DNA of 64,000 nucleotides from the NCBI RefSeq assembly GCF_030678875.1, contig NZ_JAUUDS010000011.1:1-64000 (forward strand), given 5' to 3'. The notes under the pieces were generated by a model, which saw nothing but the letters and a program-made list of their open reading frames with translations, had not been told where the DNA came from and ran no database searches. Of this stretch, positions 17,329 to 27,146 are shown piece by piece; position 1 is the first letter of the stretch, and each line of letters opens with the position of its first letter. The stretch is from Sphingomonas aurea. Its GTDB lineage: Bacteria > Pseudomonadota > Alphaproteobacteria > Sphingomonadales > Sphingomonadaceae. A program made the position numbers and the translations under genes.

Positions 17329-18755
17329 CCGACATGATCCTCGACCGCCGCACCCTCCTGGCCGGCGCACCGCTGGTCGCGGCGGGTGCGATGCTGCCCA
17401 CTAGCGCTGGCGCAGCCGCCGCGAAACGCAGCCTGCCCGGCTGGTTCGACGATCTTGAGCACCGCACCTTCCGCTATTTCTGGGATCTCGCCAGCCGCAG
17501 GAACGGGCTGGTGCCCGATCGCTGGCCGACGCCGTCCTTCGCCAGCATCGCCGCGGTCGGCTTCGCGCTCACCGCCTATCCGGTCGGGGTCGAGCGCGGC
17601 TGGATCAAGCGGCAGGAGGCGCGCGACCTGACGTTGACGACGCTGCGCTTCTTCGAAACCGCACCCCAAGGCGACGCACCGAGCGGCACCAGCGGCCACA
17701 AGGGCTTCTTCTACCACTTCCTCGACATGGAAACGGGCACCCGCTTCCGCGACACCGAACTGTCGAGCGTCGACACCACGCTCCTGTTCCTCGGCATCCT
17801 GTTCGCCGGCGCCTGGTACGACCGTGCCGACCCGGTCGAGGCGGAGATCCGCCGCCTCGCCGAGCGGATCACCGAGCGTGCCGACTGGCCCTGGTTCACC
17901 AACGATCGCGGCACCGTGTCGATGGGCTGGCACCCCGGCCGCGGCTTCATCGAGCGCGCCTGGGACGGGTATAACGAGGGGATGATGGTCTATGTCGTCG
18001 GGCTCGGTGCCCGGTCGAAACCACTCGCCGACGGCGCATGGGACGCCTGGGCCAAGACCTATCCGGCGTTCTGGCGCGGCACCGGCGCCACCCGCCACCT
18101 CGCCTTCGCACCGCTGTTCGGGCACCAGTACAGCCAGATGTGGATCGACTTCCGCGACATCCGCGACGCGACGATGCGGCAGGCGAACATGGATTATTTC
18201 GAGAACAGCCGCCGCGCCACCTATGCCAACCGCGCCTATTGCATCGCCAACCCGATGCGGTGGGACGGCTATGGCAGGGATGTCTGGGGCCTGACCGCGT
18301 GCGACGGACCCGCCGATGTGAAGCGGATGTTCAAGGGCACCGAGCGGCAGTTCTACGGCTATGCCGCGCGCGGCCCGCTGGGCCAGCCCGACGAACGCGA
18401 CGACGGTACGATCGCACCCACCGCCGCGCTCGGCAGCCTCGCCTTCGCGCCGGAGATCGTCGTGCCGGCGGCAGCGGCGCTGCGCAGGCAGCCGGGACTC
18501 TATGGGCAGTACGGGTTTCGCGACAGCTTCAACCCCTCGTTCCGCTACGCCGACGTGCCGTCCAACAGCGGCACCGTCAGCGCGACGCACGGCTGGGTCG
18601 CCAAGGACTATCTCGGCATCGACCAGGGTGCGATCAGCGGCGCGATCGCCAATCACCGGTCGGAGCTGGTATGGCAGACGATGCACCGCGCCCCGGCGAT
18701 CCGCCGCGGGCTGGAGCGTGCGGGCTTCAATGGCGGCTGGCTGGCCCGGCGATAG
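17325..18755 (+). CDS. Glycoamylase-like / GH144-type hydrolase, Tat-exported
   Basis: The product is 476 residues. A Tat-like signal (LDRRTLLAGAPLVAAGAML) is followed by an (alpha/alpha)6-type domain of the PF10091 glycoamylase-like family. Characteristic blocks are WFDDLEHRTFRYFWDLAS, FPMVD-like aromatic runs, WDGYNEGMM, FGHQYSQMWIDFRDIRD and YDxYGFRDSFNPS-like YGFRDSFNPS. Characterised relatives include GH144 endo-beta-1,2-glucanases, so cleavage of beta-1,2-glucan to sophoro-oligosaccharides is plausible, but activity on another beta-glucan cannot be excluded. It overlaps lacI by 4 bp and precedes the Oar-like receptor. With the GH3 enzyme it would degrade a glucan to glucose in the periplasm. 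Confidence 0.82.
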   Translation: MTDMILDRRTLLAGAPLVAAGAMLPTSAGAAAAKRSLPGWFDDLEHRTFRYFWDLASRRNGLVPDRWPTPSFASIAAVGFALTAYPVGVERGWIKRQEARDLTLTTLRFFETAPQGDAPSGTSGHKGFFYHFLDMETGTRFRDTELSSVDTTLLFLGILFAGAWYDRADPVEAEIRRLAERITERADWPWFTNDRGTVSMGWHPGRGFIERAWDGYNEGMMVYVVGLGARSKPLADGAWDAWAKTYPAFWRGTGATRHLAFAPLFGHQYSQMWIDFRDIRDATMRQANMDYFENSRRATYANRAYCIANPMRWDGYGRDVWGLTACDGPADVKRMFKGTERQFYGYAARGPLGQPDERDDGTIAPTAALGSLAFAPEIVVPAAAALRRQPGLYGQYGFRDSFNPSFRYADVPSNSGTVSATHGWVAKDYLGIDQGAISGAIANHRSELVWQTMHRAPAIRRGLERAGFNGGWLARR

Positions 18756-18846
18756 TCACCGAACGACGACCGTTGCGCCTCGGCCACAGTCACCACCGAA
18801 AGACGCAGATCCTGTAAAGCATTGTTGAGCATCCTCCCCGTCCAAA

Positions 18847-18858
18847 GTAACCGGTTAC
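18847..18858. promoter_or_regulatory. Second GTAACCGGTTAC operator, upstream of the Oar-like receptor
   Basis: GTAACCGGTTAC is a perfect 12-bp palindrome identical to the core at 16225-16238. It lies 73-84 bp upstream of the receptor start. It extends the predicted LacI regulon to the receptor. Confidence 0.72.
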
Positions 18859-18930
18859 ATGACGAAACCGTTATTTTACGGAGACGGCGTCTGGCCGACG
18901 CGGCCCCGCCGACAGGAGAGGATGATTTCC

Positions 18931-21900
18931 ATGAACAAGACCGTGTTCCGCGCGGCGCTGATCGCCGCGACCACCCTGGCCGCAGGCGCCATGCTGGCGC
19001 CGGTTGCCGCCACCGCGCAGGTCGGCCAGGCGTCTCTCCGCGGTCGCATCACCTCTCCGACCAGCAATGCCGCCACCGAAGTGTCGGCGATCGAGGTCGC
19101 CACCAACTATCGCCGCACCGTGCCGATCGCGGCCGACGGCACCTATAATTTCGCGTCGCTGCGCGCCGGCACCTACCGGCTCGAGGTCAAGCTCCAGAAC
19201 GGCACGCGCAACTCCGACGAGTTCACGCTGCGCGTCGGCCAGAATGCCGGGCTCGACATCGATCTGACCACGGCCCCGACCCAGCCCGCCGAGGCGACCG
19301 AGGAGACCACCCCCGGCGGCACCGCGCAGGGCGAGGGCGGCGACATCATCGTGACCGGCAGCCGCATCCGCTCGCTGGCCGGCGGCCAGGTCGGCATCAA
19401 CATCACCCAGCGGCTGATCGAGCAGCTGCCCCAGAACAACCGCAACTTCCTGGCCTTTGCCGACCTGGCGCCGGGCGTCCGCTTCGTAGAGGGCGAAGGC
19501 GGGCAGGCCCGCATTCAGGGTGGCGCGCAGGACAGCCGCACCGTCAACGTCTTCATCGACGGCGTCAGCCAGAAGGATTACGTCCTGAAGAACGGCATCA
19601 CCGGTCAGGACTCCACTCCCGGCAACCCGTTCCCGCAGCTCGCCATCGGCGAGTATCAGGTGCTCAGTTCCAACTACAAGGCGGAGTTCGACCAGGTCAG
19701 CTCGGTCGCCATTACCGCGACGACCAAGTCGGGCACCAATGCGTTCCACGGCGAGGGCTTCATCGACTATACCGACCAGAAGCTGCGCGCGCGTCGCCCG
19801 ACCGAGATCTACCCGACCAAGATCGACAAGGTCACCACGACCAACAAGCAGTTCGGCGGCGCTCTGGGTGGCCCGATCGTCAAGGACGTCGCGCACTTCT
19901 TCGTCAGCTACGAGGGCAAGCGGATCGACAGCCCCTATGACGTCCGCCCCGACAACGGCGTCCTGCCCAGCTCGCTGCCCAGCCAGCTGCAGCAATATTA
20001 CGGCACCTTCTCGCAGCGGTTCAACGAGGACCTGTATTTCGGCAAGATCGACATCGTGCCGACCGATGCCGACCTGATCGAGTTCACCGGCAAGTATCGC
20101 AACGAATCCGGCGTGCAGATCGGCACCGGCATCGCCGCCGCCGAAACCGCGACCGCGAACCGGGTGAAGGAATGGCGCGGCATGGCCCGGTGGCAGCACA
20201 CCGCCGACAACTGGATCAACGACGCGCGCCTGTCGTACGAGGACGTCAGCTGGTTCCCGTCGCCGATCACAGACGGCAATGCCAGCCTGTACCGCACCAC
20301 CCAGATCAACGGCACGGCGACCTCGACCTTCAACCTGCTGCGCATCGGCGGCGGCGGCAATTTCCAGGACAAGGGGCAGAAGGGCTGGACCTTCCAGGAC
20401 GACTTCACCTGGACCGGGATCGAGCGCCACACGATCAAGGTCGGTGGCAAGGCGAAGTGGGTGCGGCTGAACTCGGTCCAGCAGAACCTGAGCAACCCGC
20501 TGTTCAGCTATGACACGACGCTGGGCGGCGGCTTCAACACCACCCTGCCCTATCGGCTGGAATTCGGTGCGGCGATCGGCGACGCCGATCCCGCGATCCG
20601 CTCGAACAATTTCCAATTCGGCATCTACGCGCAGGACGACTGGGACGTCACCGATCGCCTGACCCTGAACATCGGCCTGCGCTGGGATTATGAGCGCACG
20701 CCCGCATATCTCGACTATGTGCCATCGGCGGCGCAGGTCGCGGCGGTGTCGTCGATCAACTATCCGAACCTGAACAACGCCGATTACGACATCAACGATT
20801 ACATCTCGAACGGCAGCAACCGTAAGACGTTCAAGGGTGCGTTCCAACCGCGGCTCGGCTTCACCTACCGTTTCGACGAGGCGGGCCGCTTCTCGATGTT
20901 CGGCGGCTATGGCCGCTCGTACGACCGCAATCAGTTCGATTTCCTGCAGCAGGAGCTGGCGCAGGGTGCCTATGCCACCCGCGTGTTCAACTTCATCGGC
21001 AACGATACGCAGAATCCCTGCACCGCGGGTTCGACCTGCATCGCCTGGGATCCGGTCTATCTGACGCCCGAAGGACGCCAGCGGCTGCTGGCTGGAACGT
21101 CAGGCGGCGGGCGCGAGTTGCGCTTCATCAACAACGACCTGAAGGTGCCCTATTCGGACCAGTTCAGCCTGGGTCTGCGGGGCCGGTTCAGCCCGGTCGA
21201 GCTGGAGGTCGGCTATACCCATATCGAGAGCAAGGACGGTTTCGTCTATCTGCTGGGCAATCGCCGTCCGGACGGATCGTTCTTCTACAACGATCCCGCG
21301 AGCGCGACCGACGTGCCCAATTCGCCGTTCAACTTCACGCCGCCGGGCTTCAATTCGATCATCATCGGCAGCAACGGGCTGGAGACCAGCTCCGACGCCG
21401 CCTATGTCAAGCTGACCAAGACCTACTCGGCCGCCTCGCCGTGGAGCCTGGACGCGACCTATACCTATACCGAGGCGACCGAGAACCGGCAGTTCGGCGA
21501 GACCTTCTCGCTCGATTATCCGTCGATCAACGACTATCCGGTCCTGCGCTCCTCGGGTGTGCCGCGTCACCGCTTCGTCGCGGCGGGCAGCGTCGATACG
21601 CCGATCGGCGTGACGCTGTCGGCGAAGTTCCAGATCGAGTCGCCTCTATACCAGAAGGCGTTCATCAACTCGGCGGTGCCGTTCGAGCGCGTTCTCATCG
21701 GCGGCTTCCGCGACTCGCTCGGCGATATCTGGGGCCGACGCCAGCTCGACGTGGCGGTCACCAAGTATATCCCGCTCGGCTTCATCACCGATGACACGCG
21801 GATCCGTTTGCGCGTCGACATCATCAACCTGATGAACGACCGCAACTATGTCGACTTCAACAACAACCCGGCCGACAATGTCCGCGATGCAGGCTCGCCG

Positions 21901-21984
21901 ACCGTGTATGGCGAGCGGGTCGGCTACAGCATCGGTGGCAACCAGCCGCGCACGATCAAGCTGTCGGCGGGCTTCTCGTTCTGA
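18931..21984 (+). CDS. Oar-like TonB-dependent outer-membrane receptor
   Basis: The product is 1017 residues. A signal peptide ending VAATAQ is followed by a carboxypeptidase-regulatory-like beta-sandwich (ASLRGRITSPTSNAATEVSA, GTYRLEVKLQNG). Next come a TonB-box-like GDIIVTGSRI, a plug with NRNFLAFADLAPGVRF and a large barrel ending IKLSAGFSF. This N-domain plus divergent barrel is the Oar/OmpA-related TonB receptor type common in sphingomonads and Xanthomonas. It probably imports the oligosaccharide used by the neighbouring hydrolases. The ATG at 18931 follows AGGAGAGG by 10 nt; the ATG at 18922 is too close to the ribosome site. The LacI-type operator upstream ties it to the locus. Confidence 0.92.
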   Translation: MNKTVFRAALIAATTLAAGAMLAPVAATAQVGQASLRGRITSPTSNAATEVSAIEVATNYRRTVPIAADGTYNFASLRAGTYRLEVKLQNGTRNSDEFTLRVGQNAGLDIDLTTAPTQPAEATEETTPGGTAQGEGGDIIVTGSRIRSLAGGQVGINITQRLIEQLPQNNRNFLAFADLAPGVRFVEGEGGQARIQGGAQDSRTVNVFIDGVSQKDYVLKNGITGQDSTPGNPFPQLAIGEYQVLSSNYKAEFDQVSSVAITATTKSGTNAFHGEGFIDYTDQKLRARRPTEIYPTKIDKVTTTNKQFGGALGGPIVKDVAHFFVSYEGKRIDSPYDVRPDNGVLPSSLPSQLQQYYGTFSQRFNEDLYFGKIDIVPTDADLIEFTGKYRNESGVQIGTGIAAAETATANRVKEWRGMARWQHTADNWINDARLSYEDVSWFPSPITDGNASLYRTTQINGTATSTFNLLRIGGGGNFQDKGQKGWTFQDDFTWTGIERHTIKVGGKAKWVRLNSVQQNLSNPLFSYDTTLGGGFNTTLPYRLEFGAAIGDADPAIRSNNFQFGIYAQDDWDVTDRLTLNIGLRWDYERTPAYLDYVPSAAQVAAVSSINYPNLNNADYDINDYISNGSNRKTFKGAFQPRLGFTYRFDEAGRFSMFGGYGRSYDRNQFDFLQQELAQGAYATRVFNFIGNDTQNPCTAGSTCIAWDPVYLTPEGRQRLLAGTSGGGRELRFINNDLKVPYSDQFSLGLRGRFSPVELEVGYTHIESKDGFVYLLGNRRPDGSFFYNDPASATDVPNSPFNFTPPGFNSIIIGSNGLETSSDAAYVKLTKTYSAASPWSLDATYTYTEATENRQFGETFSLDYPSINDYPVLRSSGVPRHRFVAAGSVDTPIGVTLSAKFQIESPLYQKAFINSAVPFERVLIGGFRDSLGDIWGRRQLDVAVTKYIPLGFITDDTRIRLRVDIINLMNDRNYVDFNNNPADNVRDAGSPTVYGERVGYSIGGNQPRTIKLSAGFSF

Positions 21985-21993
21985 CCTGACATC

Positions 21994-22019
21994 GGCGGGC
22001 GGCCTCGGGGCTGCCCGCC
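21994..22019. terminator. Hairpin between convergent receptor and histidine kinase genes
   Basis: GGCGGGCGGCC and GGCTGCCCGCC form an 11-bp stem with one mismatch and a 4-nt loop, followed by ACTCCGCTTTT on the + strand. It probably ends the receptor transcript. Confidence 0.6.
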
Positions 22020-22028
22020 ACTCCGCTT

Positions 22029-24506
22029 TTATCGCAGCAACCGGTCCACCCGCGCGGTCAGGTCGTCGACCGCGAAGGGCTTGGTCAGCACCTCCATGCC
22101 GCGTGCGATGTGGCCGTGGTTCAGGACGGCGTTCTCGGCATAGCCGGTGATGAACAGGATCTTCAGCTCCGGGCGCAGCGCGCGAGCGGCCTCGGCGACC
22201 TGGCGGCCGTTCATCCCGCCGGGCAGGCCGACATCGGTGATGAGCATGTCGATATGCTCGGCCGCCTCGAGGATGCGCAGCCCCTCGGCGCCGTCGCCCG
22301 CCTCGGCACAGGCATAGCCCAGCTCCGCCAGCGCATCGACGACCAGCATCCGCACCGTCGGCTCGTCGTCGACCACCAGCACCGTCTTGCCGGTCGCGGC
22401 GCGCAGCGGCGTCGCCTTGAGCGGCGCCTCGTCCACCTCCTCGGCGTCGCCCAAGTGGCGCGGCAGGTACAGGCACACCATCGTTCCCTGCCCCACCTCG
22501 GAGTAGATGCGGACATGGCCGTGGCTCTGGCGTGCGAAGCCATAGACCATCGACAGGCCCAGCCCGGTGCCCTCGCCCAGCGGCTTGGTCGTGAAGAACG
22601 GGTCGAACACGCGGGCCAGCGTTTCCTTGTCGATGCCGGTACCAGTGTCGCTGACACAGACGGTGACATATTGCCCCGCCTCCAGCCCGCGCTCGGCGGC
22701 GGTGCGGTGGTCGATCCACTTGTTGGCCGTCTCGATCGTGATCCGGCCGCCGTCCGGCATCGCGTCGCGCGCGTTGATGCACAGATTGAGGATCGCGTTT
22801 TCCAGCTGGTTGGCATCGACCAGCGCCGGCCACAGCCCGGCCGCGGCGATCGTCTCGACCCGGATGTCGGGGCCGACGGTGCGCTGGATCAGCTCGACCA
22901 GCTCGCTCATCAGGCGGTTGACGACGATCGGCTTGGGGCTGAGCGTCTGCCGGCGCGAAAAGGCGAGCAGGCGGTGGGTCAGCGCCGCGGCGCGCCGGGT
23001 CGCGCCCTGCCCCGCCGCCAGATATTTCTCCACGTCGCGCCCGCGCCCCTGCGACAGGCGGGTGCCGATCATCTCGAACGCGCCCGAGATCCCGGCGAGC
23101 AGATTGTTGAAATCATGCGCCAGCCCGCCGGTCAGCTGGCCGACCGCCTCCATCTTCTGCGCCTGGCGCAGCCCTTCCTCCGCCTCGCGCAGCCGGGCCT
23201 GTTCCGCCAACCGCTCGGTCACGTCGTAGACGAACTGGAACGCGCCGATCTGCCGTCCCTCGGCATCGCGCAGGGCGTTGAAGCGCATTTCGTAATAGCG
23301 GTCGTCGCCGGGACGGTCGACCGGCGCGATCTCGACGAACTCCTCACCCGACAGCGCGCGTGCCCATAGCGCGGCGACCCGCGCCTGGGCGGCGGGCTGA
23401 TCGTCGAGCAGCGAGATCAGATTGTCGCCGATCTGCGGAGCGATGCCAAAGCTGCGCTCCAGCTCCCACACCGCCGCACCGTTGATCGCCAGCAGCCGCC
23501 CGGTCATGTCGGCGATGATGACATAGGCGTCGGTGCCCTCGACCACATCGGCCAGCACCTTGCGCTCGGCGAGCGCCTCGGCGACGCGCGCTTCCAGCGT
23601 CTCGTTCAGGCGGACGAGTTCCAGCTCGGCCCGGCGGCGGCTGGTGATGTCCTGGAACAGCACCGCGACCTGGTTGCGGCTGGCCGGCTCGACCCGGAAG
23701 GCCGAGAGCGACAGGTAGCGGCCGGTCGCCTCCAGCTCGCGCTCGAAGCGGATCGGCGTGCCGGTGCGCAGCACGCTGCCATAACGCTCAACCCAGTCGC
23801 CCGCCTCCGCCGGCACCATGGTACGCACCTTCTGCCCGACGACATCGGGAATGCCGGCGTTCAGCGCATAGGCGGCATTCGCCTCGACATGGACGTAGTC
23901 GCTCAGCGGGCCATCGGGTCCGTCGATGAACTCGATGATGCAGAATCCTTCGTCCATCGAATCGAACAGGATGCGATAGCGGTCGTCCTGCTCGCGCCGC
24001 TCGGTCGATGCGAGCCGCAGGTTCAGCTGGTTCATCAGCTGGCGCGCCATCACCTTTAGCGCACGCTGCTGCACGTCGCCCAGATCATGCGGCCGCGTGT
24101 CGAGGACGCACAGCGTGCCGATCGCCAGCCCGTCGTCGGTGCGCAGCGGTGCACCGGCGTAGAAGCGGAGCCCCGGCTCGCCGTGCACCAGCGGATTGTC
24201 GGTGAAGCGTGGGTCCAGCCGCGCGTCGGGGACCAGCATGAACTCCTCTTCGAGGATCGCCAGATTGCAGAACGAGGTTTCCAGCGGCGTCTCGCGCACG
24301 CCCAGCCCGACCTCGGCCTTGAAGAACTGGCGCCCCTCGCCGATCAGGTTCACGACCCCTATCGGGGTGCCGCACAGGTCGGCGGCGAGCTGCGCGACCT
24401 CGTCGAACGCCGCCTCGCGCGGCGTGTCCATGATCGCGTAGCGGTCGAGCGCCGCGAGCCGCCGCCGTTCGCGCTGCCGCGGGGTTTCCTGCTCGCTGTC
24501 CGTCAT
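22029..24506 (-). CDS. Hybrid sensor histidine kinase (GAF-PAS-PAS-HisKA-HATPase-REC)
   Basis: The product is 825 residues with no obvious membrane segment, so it is probably cytoplasmic. A GAF domain (TPIGVVNLIGEGRQFFKAEVG) is followed by two PAS domains, with a coiled coil (LVRLNETLEARVAEALAERK) between them. The HisKA domain has H-box GGLAHDFNNLLAGI and the HATPase has NLCINARDAM and DTGTGID. A receiver domain ends the protein (VLVVDDEPTVRM, phospho-acceptor in LITDVGLPGGMNGR). H-boxes of this AHDFNN form are typical of soluble hybrid kinases of the HWE-adjacent class that pass phosphate to a C-terminal receiver. No output regulator is adjacent. The gene is 174 bp downstream of the symporter on the same strand. 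Confidence 0.9.
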   Translation of the reverse strand: MTDSEQETPRQRERRRLAALDRYAIMDTPREAAFDEVAQLAADLCGTPIGVVNLIGEGRQFFKAEVGLGVRETPLETSFCNLAILEEEFMLVPDARLDPRFTDNPLVHGEPGLRFYAGAPLRTDDGLAIGTLCVLDTRPHDLGDVQQRALKVMARQLMNQLNLRLASTERREQDDRYRILFDSMDEGFCIIEFIDGPDGPLSDYVHVEANAAYALNAGIPDVVGQKVRTMVPAEAGDWVERYGSVLRTGTPIRFERELEATGRYLSLSAFRVEPASRNQVAVLFQDITSRRRAELELVRLNETLEARVAEALAERKVLADVVEGTDAYVIIADMTGRLLAINGAAVWELERSFGIAPQIGDNLISLLDDQPAAQARVAALWARALSGEEFVEIAPVDRPGDDRYYEMRFNALRDAEGRQIGAFQFVYDVTERLAEQARLREAEEGLRQAQKMEAVGQLTGGLAHDFNNLLAGISGAFEMIGTRLSQGRGRDVEKYLAAGQGATRRAAALTHRLLAFSRRQTLSPKPIVVNRLMSELVELIQRTVGPDIRVETIAAAGLWPALVDANQLENAILNLCINARDAMPDGGRITIETANKWIDHRTAAERGLEAGQYVTVCVSDTGTGIDKETLARVFDPFFTTKPLGEGTGLGLSMVYGFARQSHGHVRIYSEVGQGTMVCLYLPRHLGDAEEVDEAPLKATPLRAATGKTVLVVDDEPTVRMLVVDALAELGYACAEAGDGAEGLRILEAAEHIDMLITDVGLPGGMNGRQVAEAARALRPELKILFITGYAENAVLNHGHIARGMEVLTKPFAVDDLTARVDRLLR

Positions 24507-24634
24507 GTCTTCGGTAGAGCCCCTGAAGCGAGGATCGGCGGCCCGTTCCCCTTACCCATCGAAATCCCATGCCGCCGCCCAAGGGCGGGCGCGACGCGGG
24601 TCAGGCTCTAGCAACGGCGTCCGGGGCAAGACGA

Positions 24635-24660
24635 TCCGCGATAACCTGGATTATCGCGGA
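24635..24660. terminator. Hairpin after the symporter gene
   Basis: TCCGCGATAA and TTATCGCGGA form a perfect 10-bp stem with a 6-nt loop (CCTGGA) in the gap between the symporter and the kinase gene. Only a weak T-rich stretch follows on the minus strand, so termination is uncertain. Confidence 0.45.
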
Positions 24661-24680
24661 CCGCGGCACCCGGGCCACAC

Positions 24681-26279
24681 TCACCACCAGGTGGCGTAGA
24701 GCGCGATCAGGATCAGCACCACGCCGATCGCGGCGATGTTGAAGCTGGACGCCGTGGCGTAGCTGACGTCGCTGGTGACGACGCGGTTGGCCTCGCGGGC
24801 CTGCGGGCGGGCGAGCGACACCACCACCGCGAGGGCCAGCGTCGCCAGGAACACCACGCCCATTCGGTCGATGAAGGGCAGGTCGGGCAGGCCGTATTTC
24901 AGCGCGATCGACAGCACGAACGATCCGATCGCGGCGACCAGCGCCCCCGCCTCGGTCGCGCGCTTCCAGAACAGGCCGAGCAGGAAGATCACGGTGATGC
25001 CGGGGGTGAAGAAGCCGGTATATTCCTGGATATACTGAAACGCCTGGTCCGACTTGCCGAGCAGCGGCCGGGCGGTGACCATTGCGATCACGATCGCCAC
25101 GCCCGCCGCGATCCGGCCGACCGTGACCAGCCGGCGCTCCATCGCCGGATCCCGCGCGGCGCCCTCTTCCGCCCGGCTCGGCGCGCCCTTGCGCTTGGCG
25201 TAGAGGTCGAGGGTAAAGATGGTCGCGATCGAGTTGATCTTGGAGGCGGTCGACGCGATGATCGCGGCGATCAGCGCGGCGAAGACGAGGCCCAGCAGCC
25301 CCGGCGGCAGCAGCCGCAGCATCGTCGGATAGGCCTGGTCCGGCTTGGCGAGGTCGGGCGCCAGCACCACCGCGGCGATGCCCGGCAGGACGATGACGAA
25401 CGGCATGACCAGCTTCAGGAAGGCGGCGAGCACGATGCCCTTCTGCGCCTCCGGCAGGTCCTTGGCGGCCAGCGCACGCTGGATGATGTACTGGTTGAAC
25501 CCCCAATAGCTGAGATTCGCGATCCACATGCCGCCGATCAGCACCGAGATGCCGGGCAGATCCTTGTAGAAGGGATTGTCGCGCGACAGGATCATGTCGA
25601 AATGTCCCGGCGCCGCCTGGCTCAGCTTGGTGAAGCCGCCCAGGATGCCGGCGTCGCCGCCGATCTGCGACAGGGTGATCGCCGACACGCACAGTCCGCC
25701 GAACACCAGCAGCGTGACCTGGACGATGTCGGTCAGCGCCACCGCCTTCAGCCCGCCCTTCAGCTGATAGAGGAGCGCGAACAGGCCGAGGCCGACCAGC
25801 GCCACGTCCTGATCGACGCCCGCCACCTGGTTGACCGCGATCGAGCCCAGCCAGATGATCGAGGTCAGGTTGACGAAGACGTAGAGCCCCAGCCAGAACA
25901 CCGCCATCAGCGTGCGCAGGCTGGGACCGTAGCGCTGTTCCAGGAATTGCGGCATCGTGTAGATGCCGTTCCTCAGGAAGATCGGCAGGAACCATTTGCC
26001 GACGATCAGCAGGGTCAGCGCCGCCATCCACTCGTAGGACGAGATGGCGAGGCCGATCGCGTAGCCCGACCCGGCCATGCCGACGATCTGCTCGGCCGAG
26101 ATGTTGGCCGCGATCAGCGACGCGCCGATCGCCCACCAGGGCAGCGATTTGGACGCCAGGAAATAGTCGGAACTGTCCTTCTGGTGCCCGGCCTTCTCGC
26201 GGCTGACCCATTGCGCCAGCACGAAAATACCGATCGCATAGGCGATCACCACCACCAGATCGATCGTCGACAGTGTCAC
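24681..26279 (-). CDS. Sodium/solute symporter, SLC5 (SGLT-like) family
   Basis: The product is 532 residues with about 14 hydrophobic segments. The N-terminus (TIDLVVVIAYAIGIF), ISAEQIVGMAGSGYAIG, the YLExRYG-like FLEQRYGPSLRTLMA and the ALIAAIIASTASKINSIATIF block with its Na+-site Ser/Thr residues are all typical of SLC5 sugar symporters. It would bring a monosaccharide or sugar acid across the inner membrane with Na+. The start is GTG at 26279, after GGGGGAGAGCGGGG. It is divergent from a GntR gene and near an SMP-30 lactonase gene, so a sugar or sugar-acid substrate is likely. Confidence 0.9.
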   Translation of the reverse strand: MTLSTIDLVVVIAYAIGIFVLAQWVSREKAGHQKDSSDYFLASKSLPWWAIGASLIAANISAEQIVGMAGSGYAIGLAISSYEWMAALTLLIVGKWFLPIFLRNGIYTMPQFLEQRYGPSLRTLMAVFWLGLYVFVNLTSIIWLGSIAVNQVAGVDQDVALVGLGLFALLYQLKGGLKAVALTDIVQVTLLVFGGLCVSAITLSQIGGDAGILGGFTKLSQAAPGHFDMILSRDNPFYKDLPGISVLIGGMWIANLSYWGFNQYIIQRALAAKDLPEAQKGIVLAAFLKLVMPFVIVLPGIAAVVLAPDLAKPDQAYPTMLRLLPPGLLGLVFAALIAAIIASTASKINSIATIFTLDLYAKRKGAPSRAEEGAARDPAMERRLVTVGRIAAGVAIVIAMVTARPLLGKSDQAFQYIQEYTGFFTPGITVIFLLGLFWKRATEAGALVAAIGSFVLSIALKYGLPDLPFIDRMGVVFLATLALAVVVSLARPQAREANRVVTSDVSYATASSFNIAAIGVVLILIALYATWW

Positions 26280-26416
26280 GCCCCGCTCTCCCCCTTCAAC
26301 GCGCCCCCTTGCAGTCGAGGGTTGAACGATATTTATATTATAAGGACGGCCTGTCCAGCGGAACGGATGGCCGGTTTCGGGGAGATGGAGATGGTCGTTT
26401 GCGCGAGCTTTGGCCG

Positions 26417-27136
26417 ATGGTGACCGATCCCGACGATATCGAGCCGAACCGCGACGCGCTTGGCCGCAACCTGACCCACGGCATGCTCGACTCGCTGGGG
26501 CGCGCGATCGTCACCGGCCGCTACGAGCAGCGGCCCTTTCCGACCGAGGCGGAGATCGCCAAGGCATATGGCGTCAGCCGGTCGGTGACGCGCGAGGCGG
26601 TGAAGATGCTGACGGCCAAGGGGCTGGTCAGCGCCCGGCCACGTCAGGGCACGCTGGTCCAGCCGACCGCCAGCTGGAACCTGTTCGACACCGACGTGCT
26701 GCGCTGGATGCTGGAGCGGAAATTCTCGGTCGAGCTGCTGCGCCAGTTCAACCAGCTGCGCATCGCGATCGAGCCGGAGGCGGCCGCGCTCGCCGCCCGC
26801 TTCCACACCCAAGCGGATCTGGCCAAGATCCGCAATGGCCTGACCCGCATGGAAGAGGCAGACCAGGGCCGCGGCGATCCGCTGGGCGCCGACATCGTCT
26901 TCCACATCGCGGTGCTGCGCGCCTCGCACAATCCCTTCTACGCGCAGTTCGAGGCGGTGGTGTCGACCGCGCTGCAAACCTCGATCCGCTTCACCAACCG
27001 GGTGAAGGGCCGCACCGCCAACATCGCCGACCACGCCGCCGTCGCTCAGGCGATCGAGGCGCGCGACCCGGCCGCCGCGCAGGTCGCAATGCGACGGATC
27101 ATCGGCGACGTGCTGGACCTGATCGCCGAGCAGTAG
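26417..27136 (+). CDS. GntR family regulator, FadR subfamily (FCD domain)
   Basis: The product is 239 residues. The winged helix (FPTEAEIAKAYGVSRSVTRE, then GLVSARPRQGT) is followed by an all-helical FCD effector domain (LRIAIEPEAAALAARF, DIVFHIAVLRASHNPF, DHAAVAQAIEARDP) with the His and Asp positions that bind metal in this family. It is divergent from the symporter and flanks the lactonase, so it probably represses these sugar-acid genes. The shared promoter gap holds an AT-rich run and a GGAC-N5-GTCC repeat (26344-26356) that could be its site, but this is weak. The start is the ATG at 26417; a longer in-frame reading begins before the promoter. Confidence 0.9.
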   Translation: MVTDPDDIEPNRDALGRNLTHGMLDSLGRAIVTGRYEQRPFPTEAEIAKAYGVSRSVTREAVKMLTAKGLVSARPRQGTLVQPTASWNLFDTDVLRWMLERKFSVELLRQFNQLRIAIEPEAAALAARFHTQADLAKIRNGLTRMEEADQGRGDPLGADIVFHIAVLRASHNPFYAQFEAVVSTALQTSIRFTNRVKGRTANIADHAAVAQAIEARDPAAAQVAMRRIIGDVLDLIAEQ

Positions 27137-27146
27137 GATCGGGTGA

